A stretch of DNA of 64,000 nt from Myxococcus xanthus (GTDB lineage: Bacteria > Myxococcota > Myxococcia > Myxococcales > Myxococcaceae), in NCBI RefSeq assembly GCF_900106535.1, contig NZ_FNOH01000007.1, forward strand, positions 62,001-126,000, given 5' to 3'. A model generated the notes under the pieces. It searched no databases, was not told where the DNA came from, and saw only the letters and a list, made by a program, of their open reading frames with translations. Below are positions 36,274 through 45,272 of the stretch, piece after piece; the stretch's first letter is position 1; every line of letters starts with the position of its first letter. The position numbers and the translations under genes are program-made.

Positions 36274-36642
36274 TCAGCGGCGGTTCAGCGCGTTGGCCAC
36301 CAGCCCCAACAGCTTCACCTTCGCGGGCTCCAGCGGACGCACGGTGCGCAGCAGGCGCCGGACCTCGGGGCGCTCCTGCGGCGAGGTGGGCGGCTCACCG
36401 GGACGCGCGCCCCCGTTGACGGCGTTCGCGGAGAGCCCCAGGAGCTCATCCGCTGAGACGTGGAGCTCGTGGCACAGCTTCAGCAGCGTATGCACGCTGG
36501 GCAGCATCCCGCCGCGCTCCAAGCGCCCGTAGACCTCGGTGGCCACATCGATACGCTCAGCCACGTCCGCCTGGGTGAGCTCCAGGCGGGTGCGAGCAAC
36601 GCGCGCGGCAGCTCCGATTGTGGTTGCGAGTTTCTTGTCCAT
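36274..36642 (-). CDS. XRE-family transcriptional regulator
   Basis: 122 residues. The helix-turn-helix spans ~8-65: RVARTRLELTQADVAERIDVATEVYGRLERGGMLPSVHTLLKLCHELHVSADELLGL, the standard Cro/C1 fold. The C-terminal half (RPEVRRLLRTVRPLEPAKVKLLGLVANAL) is a helical tail of a type common in myxobacterial XRE proteins. It is convergent with the hybrid kinase gene with 20 bp between stops and probably forms a single-gene unit. Target genes unknown. Confidence 0.85.
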   Translation of the reverse strand: MDKKLATTIGAAARVARTRLELTQADVAERIDVATEVYGRLERGGMLPSVHTLLKLCHELHVSADELLGLSANAVNGGARPGEPPTSPQERPEVRRLLRTVRPLEPAKVKLLGLVANALNRR

Positions 36643-37096
36643 GCCTTACCGACCCGGAACGTTTGGCCGCTGGCATAGGACGTATGGGGGCAGACAGACA
36701 GAACTTGCCGGGTCAGCCTCCAATTGTTCACCCATAGGGTTGCTGTGCACGCGGTGGACTTCGCGAGTCCATCCACGACGCGCGGCCGATGCCTTTTCTC
36801 GACGGAAAACGTCGAGTGAGAGGCCTCCGTATGCCTTCCGGACCCATGCAGTCACCTGGGTCGCAGGAGGACCTGACACGTTGTGCGGCGACTTTCCTAC
36901 GGTTCCGTCGAGTCCTGCACGCTGTCCCGCCCTCTAGGGTTGGTTCATGTTTTCAACGTGCGCAGAAGCGGTTCACCGCGCTTCATATCTATCTGGAAAT
37001 ACAGGACTTGATGAATCGCAGGAGACCTCACCGGGTGTGCGAACCCTCGACAGGACTGATACCGGGGGTATTTCCAGACTCAGGTGAACGAGCGCG
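36643..37096. other. intergenic, divergent promoters of XRE and chemoreceptor genes
   Basis: About 450 bp of noticeably lower GC than the flanks. Short open frames on both strands lack coding character. It must contain the promoters of the XRE gene to the left and the chemoreceptor gene to the right. I see no strong palindrome or RNA structure. Confidence 0.4.
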
Positions 37097-38758
37097 GTGA
37101 CGATGCGGCGGATACGCTGCGGGCCGATGGCGGTCGGCCGGAATTTGCTGGTGAAGCTGTGCGTGGCGATGGGCGTGGTGGCGCTGCCGCTGCTCGTCGT
37201 CATCCTGGGGTTCGTCTTGCCGCAGCTGCGGGAGCAGCTTCGCGCGGACCGCATCCTGGGACTGAGGCAGGCGGTGGAGACGGCCTACGGCGTGTTGGAG
37301 GTCTACGAGGCCCGTGAGCGGTCGGGCGCGCTGACGCGACAGGAGGCCCAGGCGCAGGCCGCGGCGCTGCTGGAGCAACTGCGCTACTCACAGGTGGAGT
37401 ACTTCTGGGTCAACGACCTGGACACGCGGCTCGTCATGCATCCGCACCTGCCGGACATGCTGGGCAAGGACCTGAAGGGCTACCGCGACGTGCGCGGCAA
37501 GCCGGTGTTCGTGGACATCGTCACGCTGGCGCGGGCCCAGGGCCAGGGCTCGGTGTCCTACGAAGCCACGCGGCCGGGCTCGCCGGAGGCCATTCCGAAG
37601 GAGAGCTACGTGAAGCTCTTCGCGCCCTGGGGTTGGGTGCTGGGCACGGGCGTGTACGTGGAGGACATCGAGCGCGAGGTGGCGGCGGTGCGCCAGCGCA
37701 TCCTCCTGGCGGTGGGCGGCGCGCTGGCGCTCGCGCTGATGGCCGGTGCATATCTGTCGCGCCGGGTGGTGCGGCCGGTGCGGGAGCTGGCGCAGGCGGC
37801 GCACCGGGTGGCGCGCGGTGATTTGGAGGCCCGGGTGGAGGTGCGCTCCACGGACGAGGTGGGCCAGTTGGCGGCGGCCTTCAACACCATGGTGACGGGA
37901 CTGCGCGAGGTGGTGGCGGCGCTGGTGGATGCGGCGGGCGCCACGGCGGCGGACGCGGAGCGCATCCGAACCTCCGCGGATGCGTTGTCGGTGACGACGC
38001 GGGAGCAGTCGGACTCACTCCAGCGCGCGGCGCAGACGGTGCAGGGCATGAGCGCGCGGGTGTCGCAGGGAGCAGAGGCGGCGCGCACGGCGGCGAAGAC
38101 GGCGGCGGACAACGGCCAGGTGGCGCGCGAGGGTGGCGCGGCGGTGGGCCAGGCGCTGCGGAAGATGGCGGAAATCGTGGAGGTGGTGGAGGGCTCGGCG
38201 CGGACGGTGGAGCGGTTGCAGGCCTCTGGCCGGGTGACGGCGGAGATGTTGCGGCTCATCCAGCAGGTGGCGGAGGAGACGCAGTTGTTGGCGGTGAACA
38301 CGGCGATTGAAGCGGCGCGCGCGGGCCAGCACGGCAAGGGCTTCGCGGTGGTGGCCGGAGAGGTGCGCAAGCTGGCGAACCGGACGCGGGATGCGGCGGG
38401 GCAGGTGCAGACGCTGCTGAGCCGGAGCGAGGCGGACACGCGGGCGGCGGCGGACCTGATGCGCCAGGGCACCACGGCGGCGCAGGAAGGGCTGGGCTTG
38501 TCCACGACGGCGGGAGAAGCGCTGTCGCGGCTGCTCTCGGGTGTGAATGAGATTGGCGGGAAGGTGGAGCGGATGGCGGACGAAAACACGCGCCAGTCCG
38601 CGTCGGGGGAGAGCATCGCCGGGAGCATCCAGGCGCTCTCAGTGCGCTCGACGGAGTCGGTGGCTGGCGTGCAGCAGATTGCCCGCTCCGTGGAAGACCT
38701 GCGGGCACGGGCGTCCAAGCTGAAGGACCTGGCCGGACGCTTCACGGCGCGGGGGTGA
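37097..38758 (+). CDS. methyl-accepting chemotaxis protein with single Cache sensor
   Basis: 553 residues from a GTG with AGGTGA nine bases upstream; ATGs two and ten codons later are alternatives. First membrane helix ~19-40 ([19 protein letters not shown]), periplasmic sCache_2-like sensor ~45-195 ([37 protein letters not shown], ending [14 protein letters not shown]), second helix ~203-222, HAMP ~215-265 and a long cytoplasmic signalling coil. The hairpin tip reads [36 protein letters not shown], the conserved CheA/CheW contact. sCache sensors often bind small organic acids. No che genes are adjacent. Confidence 0.93.
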   Translation: MTMRRIRCGPMAVGRNLLVKLCVAMGVVALPLLVVILGFVLPQLREQLRADRILGLRQAVETAYGVLEVYEARERSGALTRQEAQAQAAALLEQLRYSQVEYFWVNDLDTRLVMHPHLPDMLGKDLKGYRDVRGKPVFVDIVTLARAQGQGSVSYEATRPGSPEAIPKESYVKLFAPWGWVLGTGVYVEDIEREVAAVRQRILLAVGGALALALMAGAYLSRRVVRPVRELAQAAHRVARGDLEARVEVRSTDEVGQLAAAFNTMVTGLREVVAALVDAAGATAADAERIRTSADALSVTTREQSDSLQRAAQTVQGMSARVSQGAEAARTAAKTAADNGQVAREGGAAVGQALRKMAEIVEVVEGSARTVERLQASGRVTAEMLRLIQQVAEETQLLAVNTAIEAARAGQHGKGFAVVAGEVRKLANRTRDAAGQVQTLLSRSEADTRAAADLMRQGTTAAQEGLGLSTTAGEALSRLLSGVNEIGGKVERMADENTRQSASGESIAGSIQALSVRSTESVAGVQQIARSVEDLRARASKLKDLAGRFTARG

Positions 38759-38938
38759 ATTGTCCGCGGCACACATGGCCGCCAACCTCCCAGGACTGCG
38801 CCACAAACGGAGCCTGCTCTTCGCCAGCCTCTGATTCGCCGCGCGCTGGCCCCCATGAATGCCTCGTGAAGCCGAGCACGATGGCTTCGCGAACGCCACC
38901 AGCCGGCGTGTCTGGGTCCGGGGGCCATGTCGGCGGTG

Positions 38939-39190
38939 TCATTCCCACGGGGGTCCCCACGCCAGGCCGGCGCTCCAGCACCGGGCACCGCCGTGCGCGT
39001 CCACGATGCGCCGGGCGAGCGCGAGCCACAAACCCACGCCCCCGGTCCTGCACGTGTGGCTGAGGTCCGTGCGGAAGAACGGCGTGCCGATACGTGGCAG
39101 GTCCGCCGCGTCGATGCCGAGGCCATGCGCACGGTCATGGAACAGGCACGGGCCGTTTTCCAGGACCTGGAGGCCAATGCCCCCCAGGTC
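38939..39190 (-). pseudogene. relic of histidine kinase ATPase domain
   Basis: One minus-strand frame reads HGLGIDAADLPRIGTPFFRTD, then LSHTCRTGGVGLWLALARRIVDAHGG, before a stop. This corresponds to the G1-side, F-box and G2 box of a HATPase_c domain (normally DLPRIFTPFFRTD and GGVGLGLALARRI). The glycine in the G2 box is replaced by Trp, the upstream half is unrecognisable and no HisKA or start is present. I read it as a degraded kinase 3' end stranded between the chemoreceptor and acyl-CoA synthetase genes. Confidence 0.55.
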
Positions 39191-39268
39191 CGTGAAGAAG
39201 CCAGCGGCAACGCACGAACGGATGCGCAGCCGCCAGGGACACGGGCCTGGGGAGGACTTGTGGGCAAC

Positions 39269-40786
39269 TCAGGGCGCGCCGTGCGCGGCACCGAGCGTGC
39301 GCCGGTCAACCTTGCCGGCGGAGGTCCTCGGCAGGGCGTCCACGAAACGAATCGACTTCGGCGTCTTGTATCGAGCGAGCCGTCCGTCGCAGAAGCGCAG
39401 CAGGGCCTCAGCCGAAGGCGAGGTGCCCGGCCGTGCGACGACGAGCGCGCGCGGCGTCTCCCCCCACTTGGGGTCCGCCACGCCGATGACGGCGACCTCG
39501 GCCACATCGGGATGCCCCGCGAGGACGCTCTCCACTTCCGACGGGTAGATGTTCTCACCGCCGGAGATGATGAGGTCCTTGCTGCGGCCCACGATGCGGA
39601 AGCATCCCTCCGCGTCCCGCGTGGCCAGGTCACCGGTGTGCAGCCAGCCGTCCGCGAAGGTGCGGGCAGTGTCCCCCGGACGGCGCCAGTAGCCCGCACA
39701 CAGGTGAGGGCCTCGCAAGAGCAGCTCGCCCACGTCGCCCGGCTGCGTCTCACCGTCGATGCGAGCCTCGACGTGGAACAGGGGCACGCCCACCGCCCCT
39801 GGCTTGCGGCGCACGTCTTCCGGTGGAAGCCAGAAGTTGTTGGGGCCCGCTTCGGTGAGGCCATACCCCGTCTTGAAGTCCACGCCCCGAGCGAAGAAGC
39901 GCTCGAAAACGGGGGCCGGGCAGGGCGCGCCGCCGCTGATGACCAGCTTGAGGCGTGACAGGTCCACGGCATCGAAACGCGGGTGGCGCTGCATCTCGAT
40001 GAACATGGTGGGCACACCGAAGAAGAGACTCACCACGCCCCGCCGCACGAGGTCGAACACGCCCTCCACATCGAAGCTCCGGCACACCACCGATGCGCCG
40101 CCGGCGTAGGCCAGCGGCGCGGTGAAGACGCTGAGTCCTCCGGCATGGAACAACGGCGCGTTGAGGATCGCCACGTCATCGGCGGTCAGGCCCCAGCCCA
40201 TCACCGTGTTCACCGCGTTGGCGGTGATGGAGCGGTGCGTGAGCACCGCGGCCTTCGGCAGACCGGTGCTTCCGCCCGTGTAGCAGAGCACCCATGGAGC
40301 ATCCTCCTCTAGCTCCAGCGGAGGAAGGGCCACGTCCGTCTGCGTGTCGCGCTCGGAGAAGGCCCGCTCGCTCGGCCCTGGAGCCGCGAGACTGAGCCAG
40401 TGGCGCACGAAGGACGCGCCAGACCGCACGGCCTCCACCTGGGTTCGGAACTCCGGCCCGAAGACGAACACGGATGGCTCGGCATCCGCGAGCAGCCCCC
40501 CCAGCTCCGTGGCACTCAGCCGCCAGTTGAGAGGCTGAAGGACGGCGCCCAGCTTCGCGCACGCGAAGAAGAGGTCGAGGAACTCGACGCAGTTGTAGGC
40601 GAGCACCGCGACACGGTCCCCTCGCCCCACACCCAGCGCATGGTGGAGGAAAGCGGCGGTACGCGAAGCCGAATCGTTCCATTCACGAAAGGAGATGCGT
40701 CGCTCGCCATGGTCGGCGTCGATGAGGGCGGTACGCTCAGGGGCCAGCGCGGCACGCCGGGCCAGCCAGTCATGGACGATGGGCAT
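39269..40786 (-). CDS. acyl-CoA synthetase (AMP-forming)
   Basis: 505 residues of the ANL adenylating family. Motifs: P-loop-like LCYTGGSTGLPKAAVLTH, GYGLTEAGPNN, the hinge region YWRRPGDTARTFADGWLHTGDLATRD, GRSKDLIISGGENIYPSEVE and the catalytic Lys in LPRTSAGKVDRRTL. It activates a carboxylic acid with ATP and transfers it to CoA; the substrate (short, medium or long chain) is not evident. MPIVHDWLARRAALAPERTAL is taken as the start because it matches the family; the frame extends ten codons upstream. It is a paralogue of the second acyl-CoA synthetase in this window. Confidence 0.92.
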   Translation of the reverse strand: MPIVHDWLARRAALAPERTALIDADHGERRISFREWNDSASRTAAFLHHALGVGRGDRVAVLAYNCVEFLDLFFACAKLGAVLQPLNWRLSATELGGLLADAEPSVFVFGPEFRTQVEAVRSGASFVRHWLSLAAPGPSERAFSERDTQTDVALPPLELEEDAPWVLCYTGGSTGLPKAAVLTHRSITANAVNTVMGWGLTADDVAILNAPLFHAGGLSVFTAPLAYAGGASVVCRSFDVEGVFDLVRRGVVSLFFGVPTMFIEMQRHPRFDAVDLSRLKLVISGGAPCPAPVFERFFARGVDFKTGYGLTEAGPNNFWLPPEDVRRKPGAVGVPLFHVEARIDGETQPGDVGELLLRGPHLCAGYWRRPGDTARTFADGWLHTGDLATRDAEGCFRIVGRSKDLIISGGENIYPSEVESVLAGHPDVAEVAVIGVADPKWGETPRALVVARPGTSPSAEALLRFCDGRLARYKTPKSIRFVDALPRTSAGKVDRRTLGAAHGAP

Positions 40787-40895
40787 GGTATCCACGCTAG
40801 CTGAACCCGGCGGCATCGCGTCGGCTCAGGAAAGGGAAGCGGGCAAGCAACCCGCCTCACCGTCACCTCCCCACCCGCTCGGAGGGCCACACGAC

Positions 40896-42329
40896 ATGCA
40901 GCCCCCATCCCCCCCATGGCTGCTCGTCGCAATGCTCCTCCTGCTGTGTGCGGAAGCAGGAGCCGCATCCACGCGGCTCCCGCGCACTGAACGCACACGC
41001 CGCGCCAAAGCCTCCGCCACGCTGGAGCAGTCACTCCTCGCGGCCGTGCGGGACGCAGGCTTTGACCAGGTGCTCGACTTCAAGCGCGACGGTGCGCGCA
41101 TCGCCCACGCACCCTACGTCGACGTCGCCGTCATCGAACTGGACGCCCGGAGCCGTCCCACGGCCGCCGCCAACGTGCTGCTGTCACGCGACTACCCAAC
41201 TGGCGCCATCGTCCCCATCGACGTCGAAACGCTGGGCACCACGGCAGTGCGTTACACAGCGTGGAATCTGGACCGCTGGGACAGCGGCGCCCACGATGCC
41301 ACACCCACGGAGCCCCTGGTCCCCGGACGAGACAAAGCGCCGCTCCGCTTCATGGCGCCCTACCCCGCCTCGCTCTTCAAGCTGCTCATCGCCTTTCGCG
41401 TCCTCCGGTGGGTGGACCAGGGTCACCTCACGTGGGACCAGCCCTGGCGCTTCCTCCGAGACACCGAGGACAAGGGCACGCGCCCGATACGTGACTGGCT
41501 GGAGCCGATGGTGACCGAATCGGACAACACCGCCACCGAGGCCCTGGTGAAGCTGCTCCACGAACAAGGCGCGATGGCGAGCCTCAACGCGGAGCTGGCG
41601 GCGCTGGGCCTGGACACGCTGCAAGTCCATGGCACGTCCCCGGTGACAGGCCGGAGCTGGAACCCCGGCCAGATTCACATGACAGCGCTGGATACAGCGC
41701 GGCTGCTGCTGCTCATCGAAGGAGGCCCCGGTGTCCTCTGGCGCACCGCATCGGGCCGCGATGTGACGGCGAAGGAACTCTCTGGCGCGTCCAGAACCCA
41801 CCTCCAATCCCTACTCGCCGACCAGGCCCTGCACGAAGCGCTGTCATCCACGCTGCTGTGCGGAGATGCGCGCGCGGAACCAGGCATCCCCGCGGCCGTC
41901 CCTACTCGATGGGTGAACTCCGAGGACGGCACCGTAACGGCGGCGGAGACCGCCTTCGGCCGGGACACGCGCCCCTGCAACGCGACGGCGGAAGTCACAT
42001 TCCTCCATAAGACAGGGCTGACGGAGAACTACGGCAGCGACGGCGGCATCGTCCGCTCCCTGCCCGGCAAACCCTGGCGCCGATACATCGTCGTGTTCCT
42101 GTCCAACCTGGGCTACCGCTACTACGACGCGAAAGTGGCCGACGCGGCGGACTTCGCGAAGGGCGAAGACGGCTTCCCTTACGTCAGCACGTCCATCAGC
42201 TACACGCAGCGAATCCCTGCGCTGGGCCGCCAAATCGACGCGATGATGCGGGAGCGTCAGCGCGCACGCCCCCAGAGTCCTCCTGCGAAGGACGCCGCTC
42301 CCCAACAGGCGCCTCGGCCCGCTCGATAG
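40896..42329 (+). CDS. class A beta-lactamase-like serine hydrolase, exported
   Basis: 477 residues, preceded by GGAGGG nine bases before the ATG. N-terminal signal peptide (WLLVAMLLLLCAEAGA). The serine beta-lactamase/transpeptidase fold motifs are in order: SxxK in PYPASLFKLLIAF, SDN in MVTESDNTATEAL and KTG in TFLHKTGLTENYG. It is longer than typical class A enzymes (about 290), with an extra N-terminal domain of about 130 residues and a Pro/Ala/Gln-rich tail. It could hydrolyse beta-lactams, but a role as a DD-peptidase or esterase is equally possible given the length. Acts in the periplasm or outside. Confidence 0.85.
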   Translation: MQPPSPPWLLVAMLLLLCAEAGAASTRLPRTERTRRAKASATLEQSLLAAVRDAGFDQVLDFKRDGARIAHAPYVDVAVIELDARSRPTAAANVLLSRDYPTGAIVPIDVETLGTTAVRYTAWNLDRWDSGAHDATPTEPLVPGRDKAPLRFMAPYPASLFKLLIAFRVLRWVDQGHLTWDQPWRFLRDTEDKGTRPIRDWLEPMVTESDNTATEALVKLLHEQGAMASLNAELAALGLDTLQVHGTSPVTGRSWNPGQIHMTALDTARLLLLIEGGPGVLWRTASGRDVTAKELSGASRTHLQSLLADQALHEALSSTLLCGDARAEPGIPAAVPTRWVNSEDGTVTAAETAFGRDTRPCNATAEVTFLHKTGLTENYGSDGGIVRSLPGKPWRRYIVVFLSNLGYRYYDAKVADAADFAKGEDGFPYVSTSISYTQRIPALGRQIDAMMRERQRARPQSPPAKDAAPQQAPRPAR

Positions 42330-42395
42330 AATGGGGCTTTCGGCCGTGCCGTCGCGTGCTTGAAAGTACGTGCCGGGACACACAGCACGGCCTGA

Positions 42396-43040
42396 ATGTG
42401 CGTCACCCCAGGCACACAGAAAGTCGTCACGAACATGCTCGCGCACCACAACACCCAGCTCGTTGCATTGAGCCCCGCGCCGTCGACCCTCGCCGAGGGC
42501 GCCACGCCACCGTGGCCGCCTCCACCGCTGCGCGTTCAGCCGAAGCCGCCCGCGCATTATCAAGGGACCACGAACACCATCATCATCGGCATCGGCCTTC
42601 CGTTACTGGGCGCCTACGCCCTCTACGAAAACGAGCGCGCCGTGGCCATGGTGGGCTTCATCGGTGGACTGGTGGCGTGGATCTTCGCCGCGCTCCGGTT
42701 CAGCCAGGAGGGCAAAGCCCGCCAGCACAACCAGGCCGAACACGCTGAGCACGTGCGCCGCGCCATCCTGACGTGGGCGCGCATCACGGATTCGGCCATC
42801 GTGGAGCAGGTGCCGGACAGCGACGGCCGCAGCACCCACTACCTGCTCGACCTCCACGTCACCCCGTGGCACCCGTCCCACCCAGCGCCGCGAAAGGTGC
42901 CCCTCCGGTTGAGAGTCCCGGTGGCGCACGGCCCCCATGTGGTGCCGGGCGCGTACCTCGGCGTGCTCTCCGACCCGGAGGCGGCATGGGTCGTCCCGCA
43001 GAGCCTCCTCACCCTGCAGGGCGCGCAGCTCCCCCTCTGA
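42396..43040 (+). CDS. two-helix membrane protein, unknown
   Basis: Up to 214 residues; no clear ribosome site, and an ATG 13 codons in (MLAHHNTQ) is an alternative start. After a Pro-rich cytoplasmic segment come two helices (TIIIGIGLPLLGAYALYE and VAMVGFIGGLVAWIFAALRF), then a soluble beta-rich C-terminal domain (ARITDSAIVEQVPDSDGRSTHYLLDLHVTPW... PLRLRVPVAHGPHVVPGAYLGVLSDPE) resembling the small beta domains of DUF3592-type proteins in layout only. Function unknown. Confidence 0.65.
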   Translation: MCVTPGTQKVVTNMLAHHNTQLVALSPAPSTLAEGATPPWPPPPLRVQPKPPAHYQGTTNTIIIGIGLPLLGAYALYENERAVAMVGFIGGLVAWIFAALRFSQEGKARQHNQAEHAEHVRRAILTWARITDSAIVEQVPDSDGRSTHYLLDLHVTPWHPSHPAPRKVPLRLRVPVAHGPHVVPGAYLGVLSDPEAAWVVPQSLLTLQGAQLPL

Positions 43041-43049
43041 AGCACGCAT

Positions 43050-44087
43050 TCACGGCACCAACACCAGCTTCCCCACCGTGCCGCCGGACTCCAGTGCCCG
43101 GTGCGCATCCGCCACCGCGTCCAACGGAAACGACTTCACCGGTGGCGGCACCAGCTTCCCCTCCTCCAACCAGCCCAAGAGCTGCGCCATGGACTCCTCC
43201 AATACGGCGCGCTGCTCGAACAGGTACGACAGGTTGAACGCCAGCACGCTGGTGTTGTCGTTGGTGAGCGTCAGCGGATCGAACCGCGGCGTGCGCAGCC
43301 AGTCCCAGGCCAGCTTCGCGTAGTTCGGCCGCCCACCGGTGCGCGGCAGCATGGAGTGGAAGCCGTAGATGACGAGCTTCCCCGGCGACGCCAGGTGCTT
43401 GTAGCTGTCGCGCAACGTGGACGGCCCGTTCGCATCCAGCACCACGTCATAACCACGGGGCGCCGCCTTCTTGGCCACGCTCCACAAGTCCTCCCGACTC
43501 TTGTCGATGACGACCTCCGCCCCCTGCGCGCGGGCCGTCTCCACCTTGTGCGTCCCGCCCACCACGCCCACCATCCGGCACCCGGCGATGCGGCCCAACT
43601 GGAGCAACGCCCCACCCACGCCCCCCGCCGCCGAGTGCACCAGCACGTTGGCCCCCGGACGCGGATGCGCCAGTTCGAACAGCGCGTAGTACGCGGTGAG
43701 GAACACCGTGGGGAACCCCGCGGCCTGCTCCATGCTCAGCCGCGCGGGCAATGTGAACACCTGGTGACGGGGCACCGTGACGTGGGTGGCGTAACCACCG
43801 AAGCGCGTCACGCCGAACACCCGCGCTCCGGGTGCCAGGTCTTCCACGCCTGGTCCCACGGCATCCACGTGGCCCGCGAACTCGAAGCCCGGGGTGATGG
43901 GCCACCCCACATATTCCTTCGCGGAGGCGTACAGCCCCATGCGGATGACGCAGTCCGCATAGTTCACCCCAATGGCTTCGGTGGCCACCCGGACCTCACC
44001 GATTCCAGGTGAATCCTGATTCACCTCTTCAAGGTGGAGCTGCTCGTACCCACCTGCTTTCCGGATGACGACCTTGCGTGCGCGCAT
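43050..44087 (-). CDS. zinc-independent MDR oxidoreductase, quinone oxidoreductase / VAT-1-like
   Basis: 345 residues from MRARKVVIRKAGGYEQLHLEE. GroES-like N-terminal domain with GVNYADCVIRMGLYA and TPGFEFAGHVDAVGPGV, then a Rossmann domain with NADPH-binding VHSAAGGVGGALLQLGRIAGC. Zinc-binding residues of alcohol dehydrogenases are absent, as in quinone oxidoreductases. FNLSYLFEQRAVLEESMAQLLGWLEEGKLVPPPVKSFPL matches the VAT-1/QOR-like C-terminus. It reduces an enone or quinone using NADPH in the cytoplasm; substrate unknown. An open frame upstream is disregarded since it lacks family residues. Confidence 0.88.
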   Translation of the reverse strand: MRARKVVIRKAGGYEQLHLEEVNQDSPGIGEVRVATEAIGVNYADCVIRMGLYASAKEYVGWPITPGFEFAGHVDAVGPGVEDLAPGARVFGVTRFGGYATHVTVPRHQVFTLPARLSMEQAAGFPTVFLTAYYALFELAHPRPGANVLVHSAAGGVGGALLQLGRIAGCRMVGVVGGTHKVETARAQGAEVVIDKSREDLWSVAKKAAPRGYDVVLDANGPSTLRDSYKHLASPGKLVIYGFHSMLPRTGGRPNYAKLAWDWLRTPRFDPLTLTNDNTSVLAFNLSYLFEQRAVLEESMAQLLGWLEEGKLVPPPVKSFPLDAVADAHRALESGGTVGKLVLVP

Positions 44088-44211
44088 GGCGCGTTGCTTA
44101 CCACGCGACGCAACGCGACAACGTCCGCGCACGTCCAGTCAGCGGAAGACGCGCGCGCGAGATGTCTCTAGACTGTGTATCGAATTCCCAAACAAACGAA
44201 GGAGTATGCCC

Positions 44212-45210
44212 ATGCGACTGAGGCCTTCGCTGTATCTCGCGAGCACGCTGCTGCTTGGCATCGCCACCGGCTGTGGCGAGGACATCGCGTCCCACGAAGA
44301 AGCGCTCGGCGCGGTGGAAGCCGCGGCGGTCTCCACCTCCGGCGCCACCACCCATTTCCGCAACTGGCTGTCGTCCAACGGCTACGACAGCTACGACTTC
44401 ATTCGCACGGACCTCACGGGCGGCAGCTACGGCGGCAAGGCCAGCGCCTCCGACACCGTGACGAAGCAGCCCGTCATCTTCATCCACGGCAACTCGGACA
44501 AGGCGGTGGGCTCGGTCTTCGGCCAGACGGGCTGGACCAACTCCCTCGAGTACTTCCACTCGCGGGGTTACAAGACGAGCGAGCTGTACGCGACGACGTG
44601 GGGCCCGGCCAACGCGCTCCAGTCGGCGAACCAGTACCACTCGAAGCAGAACGTGATGAAGGTGCGCAAGTTCATCGAGGCGGTGAAGGCGTACACCGGG
44701 GCCTCGAAGGTGGACATCATCGCCCACTCCATGGGCGTGACGCTGGCGCGCAAGGCCATCCTCGGCGGCACGGCCCACGACGCGGCGGACGGCGGCACAT
44801 ACAACGTCGGCGTACCGCTCACGTCCTCGGTGGACACCTTCGTCGGCATCGCCGGCGCCAACCTGGGCCTGACGTCTTGTTACATGTCCGGCCCGTCGAC
44901 GCCCACCTGCGGCTCCACCAACGGCCTGTACCCGGGCTACCTCTTCTGGGGCAGCGTCACCGGCCGCTCGACGTACCTCAATGACTTGCGCTCGACGAGC
45001 GGTTACGAGGGCGCCTTCCGCTACACCATCTACTCCACGGCGGACGAAATCATCGGCTACGACGGCATCGTCTACGGTGAGTACACGTCACGCATCCCCG
45101 GGCAGACGGGTGAGAAGCGCTACACCGGCTATCCCTACGGCCACTTCAACTCGAAGGACCTGACGGCCGAGGTTCAGTACGACATGGTGGTCAACCACAC
45201 CATCCCGTAG
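44212..45210 (+). CDS. secreted lipoprotein lipase (alpha/beta hydrolase, Lipase_2-like)
   Basis: 332 residues from MRLRPSLYLASTLLLGIATGC, a lipoprotein signal (ATGC); GGAG lies seven bases before this ATG, whereas the ATG two codons earlier would be too close. The hydrolase core has the oxyanion-side HGNSD in PVIFIHGNSDKAVG, the nucleophile elbow AHSMG in VDIIAHSMGVTLARKAI, and a likely acid and His in STADEIIGYDG and GYPYGHFNSKD. AHSMG with Ala first is typical of Bacillus-type and class 2 lipases. It probably hydrolyses acyl esters at or outside the outer membrane. Confidence 0.87.
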   Translation: MRLRPSLYLASTLLLGIATGCGEDIASHEEALGAVEAAAVSTSGATTHFRNWLSSNGYDSYDFIRTDLTGGSYGGKASASDTVTKQPVIFIHGNSDKAVGSVFGQTGWTNSLEYFHSRGYKTSELYATTWGPANALQSANQYHSKQNVMKVRKFIEAVKAYTGASKVDIIAHSMGVTLARKAILGGTAHDAADGGTYNVGVPLTSSVDTFVGIAGANLGLTSCYMSGPSTPTCGSTNGLYPGYLFWGSVTGRSTYLNDLRSTSGYEGAFRYTIYSTADEIIGYDGIVYGEYTSRIPGQTGEKRYTGYPYGHFNSKDLTAEVQYDMVVNHTIP

Positions 45211-45224
45211 TCATCCGCACCCGG

Positions 45225-45254
45225 CACCTCCACCCTCGCGAAAGGGTGGAGGTG
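45225..45254. terminator. bidirectional hairpin between convergent lipase genes
   Basis: CACCTCCACCCT and AGGGTGGAGGTG pair perfectly over 12 bp around a CGCGAA loop. The hairpin lies 15 bp after the plus-strand lipase and 19 bp after the minus-strand hydrolase stop, so it can end both transcripts. There is no T-run on either side. Confidence 0.7.
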
Positions 45255-45272
45255 GACCGGCTCACCACCCCA

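Noticed and set aside
37606..40017. 803-codon open frame on the minus strand
   Set aside because: It spans antisense of the chemoreceptor and a different frame of the acyl-CoA synthetase; composition is Arg/Ser/Pro-rich without domains.
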